In this document: positions 18,409 through 29,600 of the stretch, piece after piece | Layout of the letters: every line of letters starts with the position of its first letter | Position numbering within the stretch: position 1 is the first letter of the stretch | Origin: an uncultured Muribaculaceae bacterium | Lineage (GTDB): Bacteria > Bacteroidota > Bacteroidia > Bacteroidales > Muribaculaceae | Assembly: GCA_910577355.1 (NCBI GenBank) | Contig: CAJTMY010000003.1 | Coordinates: 1-64,000 of the forward strand | Direction of reading: 5' to 3' | Length of the DNA: 64,000 bases | Made by a program: the position numbers and the translations under genes | Notes under the pieces: model-generated | The model's database searches: none | What the model was told of the DNA's origin: nothing | Seen by the model: only the letters and a program-made list of their open reading frames with translations

Positions 18409-18444
18409 TGTGGTTTATTATTTGGTTGATAACGGGTAGTGGAA

Positions 18445-20076
18445 TTATTCTGCAAACAGTGTGTCGAAGAATGTGATGATCTTGGGCGCGCAGGCGCTCC
18501 AGAATGGCCAGTCGTGTGCACCGGGGCGCTCGATATACGACATCATGGGCAGATACTGGGCCACATCCTTGAGCCATTTCACATTATCATACAGGAAGTC
18601 TTCGGTGCCTATCTCCACCACAAAGGGTTTCAGGCCGGGTGTCTGGAGCATATCGCCTATGTTGACGCTCTCGCCGTTGCTGAGGGCCGGCGAGCACGCG
18701 TACATGCCCGCGAACCTATCGCCGTACTTGATTCCGTAATAGAGGGTGCCGAAGCCGCCCATCGACAGGCCGGCTATACCGCGCTTGCCGTTGCATCTGT
18801 ACATATCCTCGATGGCGGGCATGAATTCGGTGGTGAAGAATGTCTCATAGCTTAATCCCTTGCCCTTGTAATTGTCGGTATAGAAAGAGTCGAATCCGTC
18901 GAATGACGCCTGCACCGATACAATCACCATCTCGTTCTCCACATTGCCGGTATGGTATCCGATGCCGCCCTGCACAAACCAGTCGTTGTTGTTTCCGGCA
19001 GCGCCGTGGAGAATATACAGGAGGGGATATTCCTTCTGTCCGTCGAAGCTCTCGGGCAGAAGTACTGAATATTTCACCTCACGGCCGAGAACCTCGCTCC
19101 GGAAGGGAATATCAAGCTTCTCGGTGCCATGTTTTCTGAGCAGGGACACAAAGCGGATACCGAGATTTGTGGAGCCGCTGCCGCCTGCCTCAGTTATATA
19201 TGACAGATTCTCGCCTGTAAAGCCATACAGCTTCTCGCCGGTGATACCATCCACGGCGGCGATTGTGATATTGCCTTTTGTGATGAACTGTTTCTCGCCG
19301 GAGGGTGACATCACGAACGCGCCACCTGTCATGTGATATCCGGGGCCGCTCGATATCCATCCGTTGTCGATAAGCCATGCCTCGGCGGGCGAGCCGGCTA
19401 TGGTATATGTGCCGCAAAGCTGCTCTGCCGTCATGCCTTCCTTATTTATGGCCTCGAAGAATGCGGCGGGTTCGCCGGAGGGATCGCTTATCGTAAGAGA
19501 ATATTTGCTCACACCGGGAATCACGGTGGTCTGCCATGTGGTGAAGTCGGTGACGGTCACAGGATCGATCTTGACCGACATCGTGTATCCGCTCGGCTCG
19601 GGATCGTCGACACCGATCTCAAAACTGATGGGACCGCGGTATCCGATGACATAGCGCTTGCCGTCGCCGCCAGTGAGTATGCCGCTGATATTGTAGTCGG
19701 TACCGATCATGCTTACCTCGAGGTCGCCGGCGGTGATCGCACCGTTGGCAATATCTCCATTGGCCACAAAACCGTAGAATCGATTGGCCTTGGGTTCCTC
19801 ACCGACACTTTCCATAGGAGTGTATACTCCGGGCTGGAGTGTCCATTCACGCGATATCACCTTAAGGTAGAATGTATTGTCGGAGTCGTCGGCGAATATC
19901 ATGTCAAGGATTTTCAGACCTTTTTTCAGCTTTGTGGTCTCCTGGGTGGTCTCGGTGTTGAAATTGTAGCGCCTGATGTTGTCGTATGTGCCCGACAGGT
20001 CATCGATCACGTTGTCGCTGCACGCCCACATCATCACAGCCAGCGGCAACAGCAATAGTCTATATATCTTTTTCAT
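18445..20076 (-). CDS. outer-membrane lipoprotein with C-terminal CE1-type esterase domain
   Basis: A 543-residue protein sitting where a SusE/F-like glycan-binding lipoprotein is usually found, straight after susD. The lipobox ends at Cys19 (MMWACSDN). Residues about 25-310 are beta-rich, with strands and spacing reminiscent of surface glycan-binding proteins but no named domain; from about 325 there is an alpha/beta-hydrolase esterase with YILHGAAGNNNDW and the nucleophile Ser438 in GLSMGGFGTLYYG, and a C-terminal GAHDWPFW containing the His. It may be a fusion of a surface-binding part with an esterase, so that deacylation happens at the surface before import. Confidence 0.82.
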   Translation of the reverse strand: MKKIYRLLLLPLAVMMWACSDNVIDDLSGTYDNIRRYNFNTETTQETTKLKKGLKILDMIFADDSDNTFYLKVISREWTLQPGVYTPMESVGEEPKANRFYGFVANGDIANGAITAGDLEVSMIGTDYNISGILTGGDGKRYVIGYRGPISFEIGVDDPEPSGYTMSVKIDPVTVTDFTTWQTTVIPGVSKYSLTISDPSGEPAAFFEAINKEGMTAEQLCGTYTIAGSPAEAWLIDNGWISSGPGYHMTGGAFVMSPSGEKQFITKGNITIAAVDGITGEKLYGFTGENLSYITEAGGSGSTNLGIRFVSLLRKHGTEKLDIPFRSEVLGREVKYSVLLPESFDGQKEYPLLYILHGAAGNNNDWFVQGGIGYHTGNVENEMVIVSVQASFDGFDSFYTDNYKGKGLSYETFFTTEFMPAIEDMYRCNGKRGIAGLSMGGFGTLYYGIKYGDRFAGMYACSPALSNGESVNIGDMLQTPGLKPFVVEIGTEDFLYDNVKWLKDVAQYLPMMSYIERPGAHDWPFWSACAPKIITFFDTLFAE

Positions 20077-20097
20077 TGTTTTCCTTTTTGAAATATT

Positions 20098-21663
20098 TTA
20101 CCATCCGGTATTCTGGGTCATATTGTGGTTGAGCTCTATCTCCTTGCGCGGGATCGGAAGCAGATTGTGCTTTTCCTTGAAACCGAAGTTGGTGTTGACG
20201 AAGGCTTTCTCAGTAATACCTGTAGCAGAGAACGCAGGTATGGCCGCGCCCTGCCGGCCAAGATATTTCTCGGCGTCGCCCCAGCGGACGAGATCCTGGA
20301 AACGCACGCATTCCATACATAGCTCAAGGCGCTTCTCGGCCTTGACATCCTCGAGGGTCACACCCGAGAGTGCCGGAAGCTTGGCGCGGCTGCGGATAGC
20401 GTTGACATATTCGTCGGCACGCGAACCTCCCGACATCACATGGGCCTCGGCTGCAAGCAGGAGCACCTCGGCATAGCGCATCACACGCAGGTTGGTATAC
20501 TGGAAGCCCTGGAAGTATTCCGCATCCATGATGCAGTCATCCTTGAGAACACGACCCTTCCAGTTGAACAGACCTTCATGCCCCACAAGACGTTCGCCCG
20601 AGTTGACGGCAAGGCCATATTCCGCATTCAGCTCGTCGTAGGTGCGGAGTGTGGATTTCAGACGGTATCCGTCCTTGCCCTCACGTGCCACGAAGGCGTC
20701 GTAGAGCGACTTTGTTGGATTGAAGAATCCGTATGTGCCTTTAGCGATATCTCTGTCGAGCGAGCCTATGTTGACAAGGCTCGTACGCCAGCCCGACATG
20801 ATGAATGTATATGAGAACTGCGACCATGTCTGCTCCGGGTCGTTGCGTCTCTGGACTTCAAGGACAGACTCGCAGCAGCCGTTGTTGGCGGCATGGAGCA
20901 GCATATCGTATTCGCCCTGGAAAAGCTCGTATTTCTTAGAGTCGATCACCTTGTCGAGCTCACGGGCCGCATCGGCATATCTGCCCTGGAAAAGATAGGC
21001 CTTGCCGAGCATGGCTTCGGCAGCCTCGAGGGTTACACGTATCGAGCCGGCGGCATCGTTGACGCCGCTCTTTCTCGGCAGGGCCTTGCTGTCTATGGCG
21101 GCACGGAGATCGTTCTCTACCTGTTCCCATAGTCTTTCAGGCGTACTGTTGGGCTGATGGTATTCGTCGGGATTCAGCAGGTGATCCACTACCGGTGCTG
21201 TTCCCCAAAGGGAGACAAGCTCGAAATGAGCCAGTCCGCGGAAGAAATATGCCTCGGCCACGGTCTGCGCTTTAACGGGAGTATCTGGAGCGACCTTCTC
21301 GATAATCAGGTTTGCTTTGTATATGATTCCGTAGAGTCCCTTATACAGGTCTGCGATCATGCCGTGGTCGGTGTCGAACGTATATTCGTTGATCCGTTCC
21401 ATATCGGCGTTGTCGCCGCGCGAGCCGCCGCCGGTCCATATATCGTCGGACAGGAGATTTTTAACTGCAAACCAGCTGTAATAGTTGCCGCCCCATGTGT
21501 TGTAGAGCGAAGCCACGGCTGAAAGAGCTTCCTCGTCAGTCTTGTAGTAGTCTTCCTGACCGCCCATGTTGCCGTGCTTCGGAATATCGAGTCCGTCCTC
21601 GCACGACGAGAAGAGCAGAGCCGCTCCGGCCACTAATGCCGACAGTATATATTTTAGTTTCAT
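20098..21663 (-). CDS. susD: SusD/RagB-like starch-binding outer-membrane lipoprotein
   Basis: A 521-residue SusD-family protein, the lid and glycan-binding partner of the TonB-dependent SusC receptor. The lipobox ends at Cys21 (LLFSSCEDG). Typical features: Asp/Asn-rich N-terminus with EDYYKTDEEALSAV, TPR-like helices with AEAYFFRGLAHFELVSLWG, LEAAEAMLGKAYLFQGRYADAARELD, and a C-terminal LPIPRKEIELNHNMTQNTGW. It lies 12 bases after the susC stop. The ligand cannot be told from sequence. Confidence 0.95.
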   Translation of the reverse strand: MKLKYILSALVAGAALLFSSCEDGLDIPKHGNMGGQEDYYKTDEEALSAVASLYNTWGGNYYSWFAVKNLLSDDIWTGGGSRGDNADMERINEYTFDTDHGMIADLYKGLYGIIYKANLIIEKVAPDTPVKAQTVAEAYFFRGLAHFELVSLWGTAPVVDHLLNPDEYHQPNSTPERLWEQVENDLRAAIDSKALPRKSGVNDAAGSIRVTLEAAEAMLGKAYLFQGRYADAARELDKVIDSKKYELFQGEYDMLLHAANNGCCESVLEVQRRNDPEQTWSQFSYTFIMSGWRTSLVNIGSLDRDIAKGTYGFFNPTKSLYDAFVAREGKDGYRLKSTLRTYDELNAEYGLAVNSGERLVGHEGLFNWKGRVLKDDCIMDAEYFQGFQYTNLRVMRYAEVLLLAAEAHVMSGGSRADEYVNAIRSRAKLPALSGVTLEDVKAEKRLELCMECVRFQDLVRWGDAEKYLGRQGAAIPAFSATGITEKAFVNTNFGFKEKHNLLPIPRKEIELNHNMTQNTGW

Positions 21664-21675
21664 GTTTTTTGCTTG

Positions 21676-24600
21676 TTAGAATGTGATGTTGAAACCGAGA
21701 ACTACTTTCTTCGACGATGGATATGCGCCTTTGTCGATACCCATGCCGGCTGTGGCATTGGCAGCCACCTCGGGGTCGAATCCCGGATATTTTGTGAAAC
21801 AGAAGAAATCGTCGAGCGACGCATATATGCGGAGATTGCTTATGTATGCCTTGCTCGTCCATTTCTGCGGAATCATGTATCCGAGCTGGATCTGCTTGAT
21901 CTTGAAGTAAGAGCCGTCATAAACAAGGGCGTCGGAAGTGGAGTATTTGTCCATATTGTCGGCGCCGGCACGCGGCACGGTACCGTTGAGATTCTCCGGG
22001 GTCCAGCGGTTGTCGTAGAACACTTCCTTGAGTTTGTTGCTCTGCGGATAGTCGGCACGGTTTATGCAGTTGAACACCTTGTTGCCGGCAGCGCCTGTGC
22101 CGAATACGGTGAGATCCAGACCCTTCCAGCCGAGATTGAGCGTAAGGCCATAGGTGATGTCGGGAATGGCGTCGCCTATGTAATCGATATCGCCGTCGTT
22201 GAGTGTGCCGCTGTTGTCAAGATCCTTGAACCTGGGGTTGCCATTCTCATCCAGGCCGTCGAATTTGTATCCGCGGAAGTAGTAGACGGGATAGCCCTTC
22301 TCGAAATATGTGATGGTGGAGGTATGGAAAGTGGATCCCGGTATACGTGCGATGGAGGGGTCGAGGTAGGTGACTTCGTTTTTGAGTGTGGCGAGGTTGA
22401 AGCTTGCGCTGTAACGGAAATCACCCACATAGTCGCGCCATGAAAGTTCGATCTCCACACCCTTGTTGCTCACGTTGCCTGCGTTCATGGGCGAGGTGGT
22501 GCCGCCGATGATGAGTGATGGCACGGTGCCGTTCACGAGGAGGTCTTTGGTTTTCTTTGTATACCAGTCGAAAGTGAAGCCAAGCCGATTGCGGAGGAAC
22601 CGCATGTCGAGGCCTAAGTCAAACTGTTCGGAAGTTTCCCATTTCAGCTTGTTGTTGCCCATTGTGCCGGGTGCCACCGCATTGGTATAATTGTTGCCGG
22701 GAACGAGCGGATAGAATCCGCTGATTACCATGTCGGTGCTGTAGGGATATCCGCCCAATGCAGCGAGCGAGCCGTTCTGGCCCCAGCTGGCACGTATCTT
22801 CACGATATCCACATAGCGGCGGGCATCATCAAAGAATTTTTCGTTTGACATTGTCCAGCCGGCAGATACGGCGGGGAAGTAGCCCCAGCGGTTCTCAAGC
22901 GGAAGCTTGGAGAGGTCGGCCGCATCGGCGCGGAGGGAGGCCTGGATGTGATATCGGTTGTCGTATTCGTAGCTTACACGGCCGAAATACGACATCTTGG
23001 AGCTGCGGGTCTTCTCGCCGCCGACGCCCTTGGTGGCCGATTCCTTGGCATAGTTGAGATACCAGAAAAGCGGATCGTTTTTCTTGAGCGCGTCGTCGTT
23101 GACACTGCTGAGGCTGCCCTGTGTATATGAGTTGACCGACTCGGAATAGCTCATACCGAGCATCGCGGAGATGGTATTGACGCCAAACTGCCTGTTATAG
23201 TTGGCGAAATTCTCCCACTGCCAGTATACGGTCTGCGAGTTGGTGGCCGACGGGATGCTCACCCAGTCGCGGTTCTGTGTTGCGTTGCCGTAGAACGGAA
23301 GGCTTATATTGGCGCTGTGTGAGGCCGACATGCGATAGCCCAGACGTGATGTGAAGGTGAATCCGTCGAAGGGCTTGAAGTCGGCGAATATGCTGCCGGT
23401 GATGTTGAAACCGCCGTTGCGGCTCACATTGCTGTCGCGCATCACGAAGGGATGGTAGTTCTCGGCGTTGAGGAACTGCGACACTCCGTAGTAGTTGCCA
23501 TCTTTGTCGGTAAGCAAGGTCTTTCCCTGGTTCACGGCGTTTATCATGTGCAATGGAAGATTCTCGGGAGCATACTTGAATGGTGTGAGGGGATCCATCA
23601 GAAGGGTGGCGGTGATAAGGCTGCCGTATTCGTTGCTTTCGGATACCTGCCTTATATTGTATTTCTCGATCTGGTTTGTCGTTCCCACCTTGAGCCATGT
23701 CTTGATGTTGTATTCGGCGTTGATGGCGGCGGTAAGACGCTGGTAGAGGTCGGAGTTGCCTCCCACGATACCGTTGTTGTCGAGATACGAGAGCGAGAGG
23801 TAATAGTTGCCGCGTTCGTTGCCGTTGGTGAACGAGAGGTTGTGGCGCTGCATGTGTCCGGTCTCGAATGCTTCATCGATCCATGCCGTGTTGGTGACAC
23901 CGTCCCAGTTTTTCAGCAGATAATCCTCGGTAAAGAAGTTGCCTTCCGACATGTATTGTATGTACTGCTCGGCGTTGAGCATCCGGGGTATCTTGGACGG
24001 GCGCTCCCAGGTATACTGGAAGTCATATGAGATCTTGCCGTTGCCTTCGCTGCCGCGCTTGGTGGTTATGAGTACAACGCCGTTGCCTGCCTCAGCGCCG
24101 TAGATGGCGGCGGATGCCGCGTCCTTGAGCACTTCCATCGATGCTATATCGTTTGGGTCAATGCCGCTGATATCGCTCAGACGCACGCCGTCGACCACAT
24201 ATAGAGGATCGGAGGATACATTTGACGAGTAGCCGCGCACACGGATGGTAGGCGACGACCCGGGAGCGCTGGAGGTTTCACGACCTGCACACCGGCTGTC
24301 TTGCCCTGAAGAGCGCTCTTGGGGTTGGTGACTGTGCGGTTCTCGATATCCTCGGCCTTCACCTGGGAGATGGCGCCGGTGACCGAGCTTTTTTTCTGCA
24401 CGCCGTAGCCCACCACCACGACATCATTGAGCGCGGTGGACGATTCGCGCAGTGTGACATTTATCTCGCCGGCAGCGCCTACCTTGCGTTCGGCGGATTC
24501 ATATCCTATGTAGGAGTATACGAGAGTGGTGCCGACAGGAATCTGGATCACATAGTTGCCGTCCAGGTCGGAAGTGACACCGCTGTTCACCCCTTTTGCC

Positions 24601-24731
24601 GTTATACTGACGCCGATGAGGGCTTCCCCATTGTCGTCGGTCACTGTGCCGGTCACCTTCACCGGTGACTGTCCGAACGACATCAGGGCCGCGGACAACA
24701 TCAGCACAAGCAATGCGATTTTAGTTTTCAT
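21676..24731 (-). pseudogene. susC: SusC/RagA-like TonB-dependent receptor, broken by a one-base deletion
   Basis: A full SusC (about 1,018 codons if repaired) lies in two frames. The first part (24731 to about 24280) encodes a signal peptide (MKTKIALLVLMLSAALMSFGQ), a carboxypeptidase-regulatory-like domain (about 28-100) and the start of the plug (LQGKTAGVQVV). The rest resumes one frame over (SSAPGSSPTIRVRGYSS) and runs through the plug and 22-stranded barrel to the terminal FNITF. The shift maps to the TTT at 24276-24278: one more T (AAAA on the coding strand) would restore GVQVVKTSSAPGSSP, the normal family sequence. Apart from this the barrel is open and well conserved, so the lesion is recent or a sequencing error. 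It imports oligosaccharides with SusD when intact. Confidence 0.9.
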
Positions 24732-24758
24732 GATATATAATGATTGGTTAAGGTATTG

Positions 24759-26387
24759 TTAGAAACTTCTGTGTTTTACCGTTTCGGACACGATATCGAG
24801 GAGTTCACGGTCGTGACCGTCGCGCACGGCACACTCGTTGTCGAAGAACATCGTCGCCCGTCGGTCGGGGGTATATGCCGGCCATTCCGGAAGCGAGGGA
24901 GTGTTGGGATTGCCCGTACGCGCGAAAGCCAGCCATGCGTCGGACATTCTCCCGGCAAGGATATCGGCCGAGGCACCGCCTCCCGTCATCGAGGCATGTA
25001 TCCGGGCGTTGTTGAACACAAACGGAATCTCCATGCAGTGGGTGCTGCGCAGGATGCCGTCGAGGACGGGCGACTCCCATGTGAAGAGATACATATATAC
25101 CGGAGCGCCGTTCTGGGCGGCTTTTATGTCGGCCTGCCGTACTGCGGTGGGACGGAATGTGATGTCAAAGTCGATGAGATCCTTGGGCTTATAACCTGGA
25201 TATGCCTTCTCGAATGCCGGCAGTATCCTGTCGGCGGCTTCCTTTCCGTAGCGCTGCACCATGAAGCCTTTTGCCATGTCCATGTCGGCGTCGCGCAACA
25301 TGGGCACGTATGTCGTGGCCGAGAATTCGCAGCGTGTGGATCCTATGAGCATGGGGATGTCGGCGCTCTGTGCCGGGGCCCCGTCGGCAAACGGCTGCCT
25401 CGGCAGTACTGAGCCGTCGACCGTGGGAGCCCAGCCGAATATGAATGCGTCTCCCGTGCCGCCTTCCTCCTCCACCTGCCGGCGTACGGCCGCCACAGCC
25501 TCCGTACCTGCCTCAAGCAGTCTTTCATAGGGTATTGAGGATATTTTCTTTATGTCGTCTCCGATGCCGAGCCGTTTTACGGTCTCACGGCCTATACGGC
25601 GCGACATTTCGGAAGTCATGGTGCCCAGTGTGGAACCCGACTGTACGATAGCCTTATGGAACAGCCCCTTTGCAGCCGGTGTGGCGCAAAGGACAGACAC
25701 CTTGCCGCCGCCGCCGCTCTGTCCGAATATGGTGACATTGGAAGGGTCGCCGCCAAATGCCTCGGCATTGTCGCGCACCCATTCGAGGGCGGCCACGAGA
25801 TCGAGTAGGCCGGCGTTGCCCGATGCCTCGTATTCCTTGCCGAAGTCGGAGAGATCAAGGAATCCGAGCACATTGAGGCGATGGTTTAGTGTAATGACCA
25901 CCACGTCGCCCTTGCGGGCGAGGTTGGCACCGTCATATCCGGGTAGTTCCTGCCCGCTGCCTGCCGAGAAGCCACCGCCATGCAGCCATACCATCACAGG
26001 GCGCCTGCGGCGGTCGGCGGTCTTTGCCGGAGTCCATATATTGGCTCGTAGGCAGTCCTCGCCCGGATAGCCGTCATCCCAGTTGAAGGCAAAGGCTATC
26101 TCGTCGTTCTGCCATCCCTGGCGCACTGCCTGAGGGCATGTAGGGCCATAGTTGCGGCAGCTTCGTACACCTTGCCACTTGTCGGCCGGCACCGGGGGCA
26201 TGAAACGCTCTGCCTTGGCATACGGCACACCTTTATAAATATTTATACCTTCCTCGGTGTATCCGGCAATCCGGCCTCCTGTGACGGTGGCCATCGCATC
26301 GGATGTGGAGATTTCGGTGCGCGGCTCGGCCGCCATACAGCCGAGCGCCATCGAAACGGCAAAAAATGAAGCGATGAGTTTTTTCAT
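24759..26387 (-). CDS. secreted type-B carboxylesterase family protein
   Basis: A 542-residue alpha/beta-hydrolase of the carboxylesterase/lipase (COesterase) family, first gene of the glycan operon, 27 bases before susC. Signal peptide to about Ala20. Signature elements: oxyanion loop VMVWLHGGGFSAGSG (about 130-144), nucleophile Ser224 in FGQSGGGGKVSV, and a C-terminal THCMEIPFVFNN region that should hold the catalytic His. The divergent hybrid sensor starts 227 bases away, so the gene is probably induced together with the operon. It would cleave ester substituents (acyl, methyl or aromatic) from the target or from low-molecular glycosides. It is paralogous to the esterase at 30650-32191. 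Confidence 0.88.
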   Translation of the reverse strand: MKKLIASFFAVSMALGCMAAEPRTEISTSDAMATVTGGRIAGYTEEGINIYKGVPYAKAERFMPPVPADKWQGVRSCRNYGPTCPQAVRQGWQNDEIAFAFNWDDGYPGEDCLRANIWTPAKTADRRRRPVMVWLHGGGFSAGSGQELPGYDGANLARKGDVVVITLNHRLNVLGFLDLSDFGKEYEASGNAGLLDLVAALEWVRDNAEAFGGDPSNVTIFGQSGGGGKVSVLCATPAAKGLFHKAIVQSGSTLGTMTSEMSRRIGRETVKRLGIGDDIKKISSIPYERLLEAGTEAVAAVRRQVEEEGGTGDAFIFGWAPTVDGSVLPRQPFADGAPAQSADIPMLIGSTRCEFSATTYVPMLRDADMDMAKGFMVQRYGKEAADRILPAFEKAYPGYKPKDLIDFDITFRPTAVRQADIKAAQNGAPVYMYLFTWESPVLDGILRSTHCMEIPFVFNNARIHASMTGGGASADILAGRMSDAWLAFARTGNPNTPSLPEWPAYTPDRRATMFFDNECAVRDGHDRELLDIVSETVKHRSF

Positions 26388-26421
26388 GGTGGTATGATTT
26401 GGTTATGTAATTTCAGCGGTA

Positions 26422-26429
26422 CAAAATTA
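26422..26429 (-). promoter_or_regulatory. candidate -7 element of the glycan operon
   Basis: CAAAATTA reads TAATTTTG on the minus strand, matching TAnnTTTG, 35 bases before the esterase ATG. No clear -33 TTTG is seen, as expected for a promoter dependent on an AraC-type activator. Confidence 0.5.
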
Positions 26430-26469
26430 CGCTCTATCAAACCGGCGGGCTTTACATATTTTTCAAAAA

Positions 26470-26504
26470 TTTGTCATATGTTATCATCTGGTGTTGTATA
26501 TTTG
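26470..26504 (+). promoter_or_regulatory. promoter of the hybrid two-component regulator
   Basis: TTTG at 26470-26473 and TATATTTG at 26497-26504 with a 23-base spacer, in the AT-rich divergent gap of 227 bases. Binding sites for the regulator itself are expected in this gap, but no repeated motif was clear by eye. Confidence 0.6.
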
Positions 26505-26614
26505 TTCAAAAGTTTGACAATGCGTTCAAATGCTTAAAATTCAGGGTATTCAAGACAAATGAAAAACAGAATTATTAATAATTTTGCGACGTTTTTGAAA
26601 CCTCCCGATCCATC

Positions 26615-29600
26615 ATGCGACTCACCGACGTCATTGCCATACCCATACTTTTGCTTGCGTCCTGCACAGGCACGACTCCCGCCGGACAATTCGATGAGTC
26701 CTCGCACAGGCGGGCTCAAGAGATATCCAACCAGTTTGTCTACGATATAGCCGAGGACAGCACTGGACAGATATGGATAGGCACATTCCGAGGGCTGAAC
26801 CGATTCAACTCGCGCGACTATTTCCAATATTTCAACAGCAGCGACTCCACGTCGCTCCCGCACAACCAGATCCGCTCGCTGCTCATGACTTCGGGCGGCG
26901 ACCTTTATGTAGGCACAGTCTCCGGCCTGTGCCATCGTAACCGTGGCGACAGTTTCACGCCTGTGGATCTCGGCGACTATTATCTTGTGGACGATATGGT
27001 GCAGGCGGCCGATTCCACAATATTCATAAACGGAAGCGGTACGAGCCTGCTTTCATATCGGCCGGGCGACAGCAAAGCCGTACGTGTGCTCGACAGACTG
27101 TGCCCCGGAGCCACCTATAAGGTGCGCCTGCACCTGAACCGCGACAACGAGCTGTGGATAGCCGGGGACAATGCCCTGCGCCTATATGATTACGACAATC
27201 ACACATTGGCCGACTCCATACCGCTGGAAACATTCGCTACCAACTCATATCTCATAGACGGCCACGAACTGTGGTTTGTAGGAGACAGGCTCAGATGCTT
27301 TGACACCGCCTGCCGCAGATTCGTGCCGCTTCCGGAAACATTGCGTGAACATCCTGTACTCAGCGACGCACGTATCGAGCTTGTCCATCCGTATGGTGAG
27401 CACGGCCTGTTTCTTCTCACATCGGCCGACGGCATGTTCTATCTCGACAGGGAATCCGGAGTGGTCGTAAGCCAGAACGAGACGGGTTTTCCGATCAATG
27501 TGCCCGATTTCAAGATAAAGCTTATGTTCACCGACTCGCGGGGCAACATATGGTTTGGCAGCTATGACCGCGGAGTGGCCGCCCATTACCATTATACGGA
27601 ACGGTTCAACAACAACAAATTTGTAAGCAATGCATTGGAAAACAAGTCGGTGGTATCCACCACAACCGACAGCGACAACAACCTCTGGATCGCGACACGC
27701 AACGACGGCCTCTTCGTGCTCGACGGAAAGGACAAGTCGCTCAATCAGATTCCTCTGAGCGAGCTGTCGTCGCGCCGATACAGCTATGACGAGTCGATAA
27801 AGAACGTTTTCGCCGACTCCCACGGCAACATATGGCTCACACTCACCAATGCCGAGACATTGCGCTGCCACTATGCCGGCAACCGTCTTGTGGTGGACAA
27901 ACGCTATCAGATATGGGGCGCCATGTCGATCACCGAGGACAGGAAGGGCAAGATATGGATAGGTACCGGCTCGGCCTACGTGGCGCATCTCGACAGCGTA
28001 AGGGACGAATTTGAATTTCTTCAGGTCTTCAACCCCGGTTTCGTATTCATTCCCGGACTGGTCGCCTATGATGACGATCATATAATCGTGGCGGCATTCA
28101 ATCGGCCAATTAAAAAAGTAAATGTAAATTCGCTGGAAGTGAGCCCGCTCCCGGTGGCCGGCGAATCCTTTTCCGAGGCGATGGATTATTCTACTTTCAT
28201 CCCCACCGACCTGCGGATGGACAATTCGGGTACATTGTGGATAGGCACCGTCTCCCACGGCCTGGTAAAGTACACTCCGTCCGATTCGACATTCACAGCG
28301 GTGGAGGGCGTGGCAAGCAGCGACATCTCGGCCATAATGCCGGGGCTCGACAGCTGTCTATGGATAAGCACCCTCGACGGTCTCAGCCGATACGATCCCG
28401 CCTCAGGCAGTTTCGAGCATTTCTTTGCCCGCGACGGCATAGGAGGCAACCAGTTCTACGACCGGGCGGCCGCAGTAGACAGTGCCGGCAACATTTATTT
28501 CGGCGGCACTCACGGCATCACATCCTTCAATCCCCGCGAAGTATGTGCCAAAGTGCCGGCCCCGCTTGTATTCCAGAGCCTTATGGTGCACAACAGACCG
28601 GTAATCCCGGGTACGGGCATAATCGACCGTGCCCTTGAAAATGCGCCCGACATCCATCTCGACCATGACCACAACAGTTTCGGTATCTCATATGTGGCGG
28701 TAGACTACTGCGAGAACCCGCGTGTCGCATACCGATACAAAATGGACGGCATAGACAAGGACTGGGTGGAGGCCGGCGGATCCACCGAGGCATATTACGC
28801 CAATGTCCCATCCGGGACATATATCTTCCATGTGGGCATATCGGGCGACGAGAACTCACATATATCCCTTAGGGTGATTGTCGAAGGCCCGTGGTGGACA
28901 TCCTGGTGGGCCATCCTGGCATATATGCTGGTCTTCTCCGCCATCGCAGGCATACTGGTGATGTCGGCCATGAAAATACGGGCCGAGCGGCTCGCTGTGC
29001 GCAAAGCGCGTCGGGAAAAAGAACGGGAACGTCATATCAATGACATGAACATGCGCTTCTTCGCGAATATCTCGCATGAATTCCGCACACCGCTCACCAT
29101 GATATCGGGCCCGATAAAACAGCTTGTCGGCAGCAGCTCGCTGTCGTCCGCCGACAAGCATCTTCTTGCCATCGCCGACACCAACGTGAACCGCATGCTG
29201 AGCCTCGTAAACCAGCTTCTCGATTTCAACAGGCTCGAGAACGATACTCTGCCGCTCGAGGTGGAACGCATCGACATGGCCGCCTTGCTGAGGCAGATAT
29301 CCGATACTTTCGCCAATCACGCCGCCGGCAAGGAGATAAGCTTTGTCATCAACGGCATGGAAGAGAACTGTTTCACGACCGCCGATGCCGACAAAATAAT
29401 GAAGATATACTATAATCTGCTGTCCAATGCCCTGAAATTCACGCCGCGCGGCGGCTCCATAACCGTGGGGCTCGACACGCACGACGACCCCTCGGCCGGA
29501 AGTTCGCTGAAGATATACGTACGCAATACCGGCGCACGCATCCCCTCCGACAAGCTTGAGAAAATCTTCGAGCGATACTACCAGCTCGACAGCAGGATAT

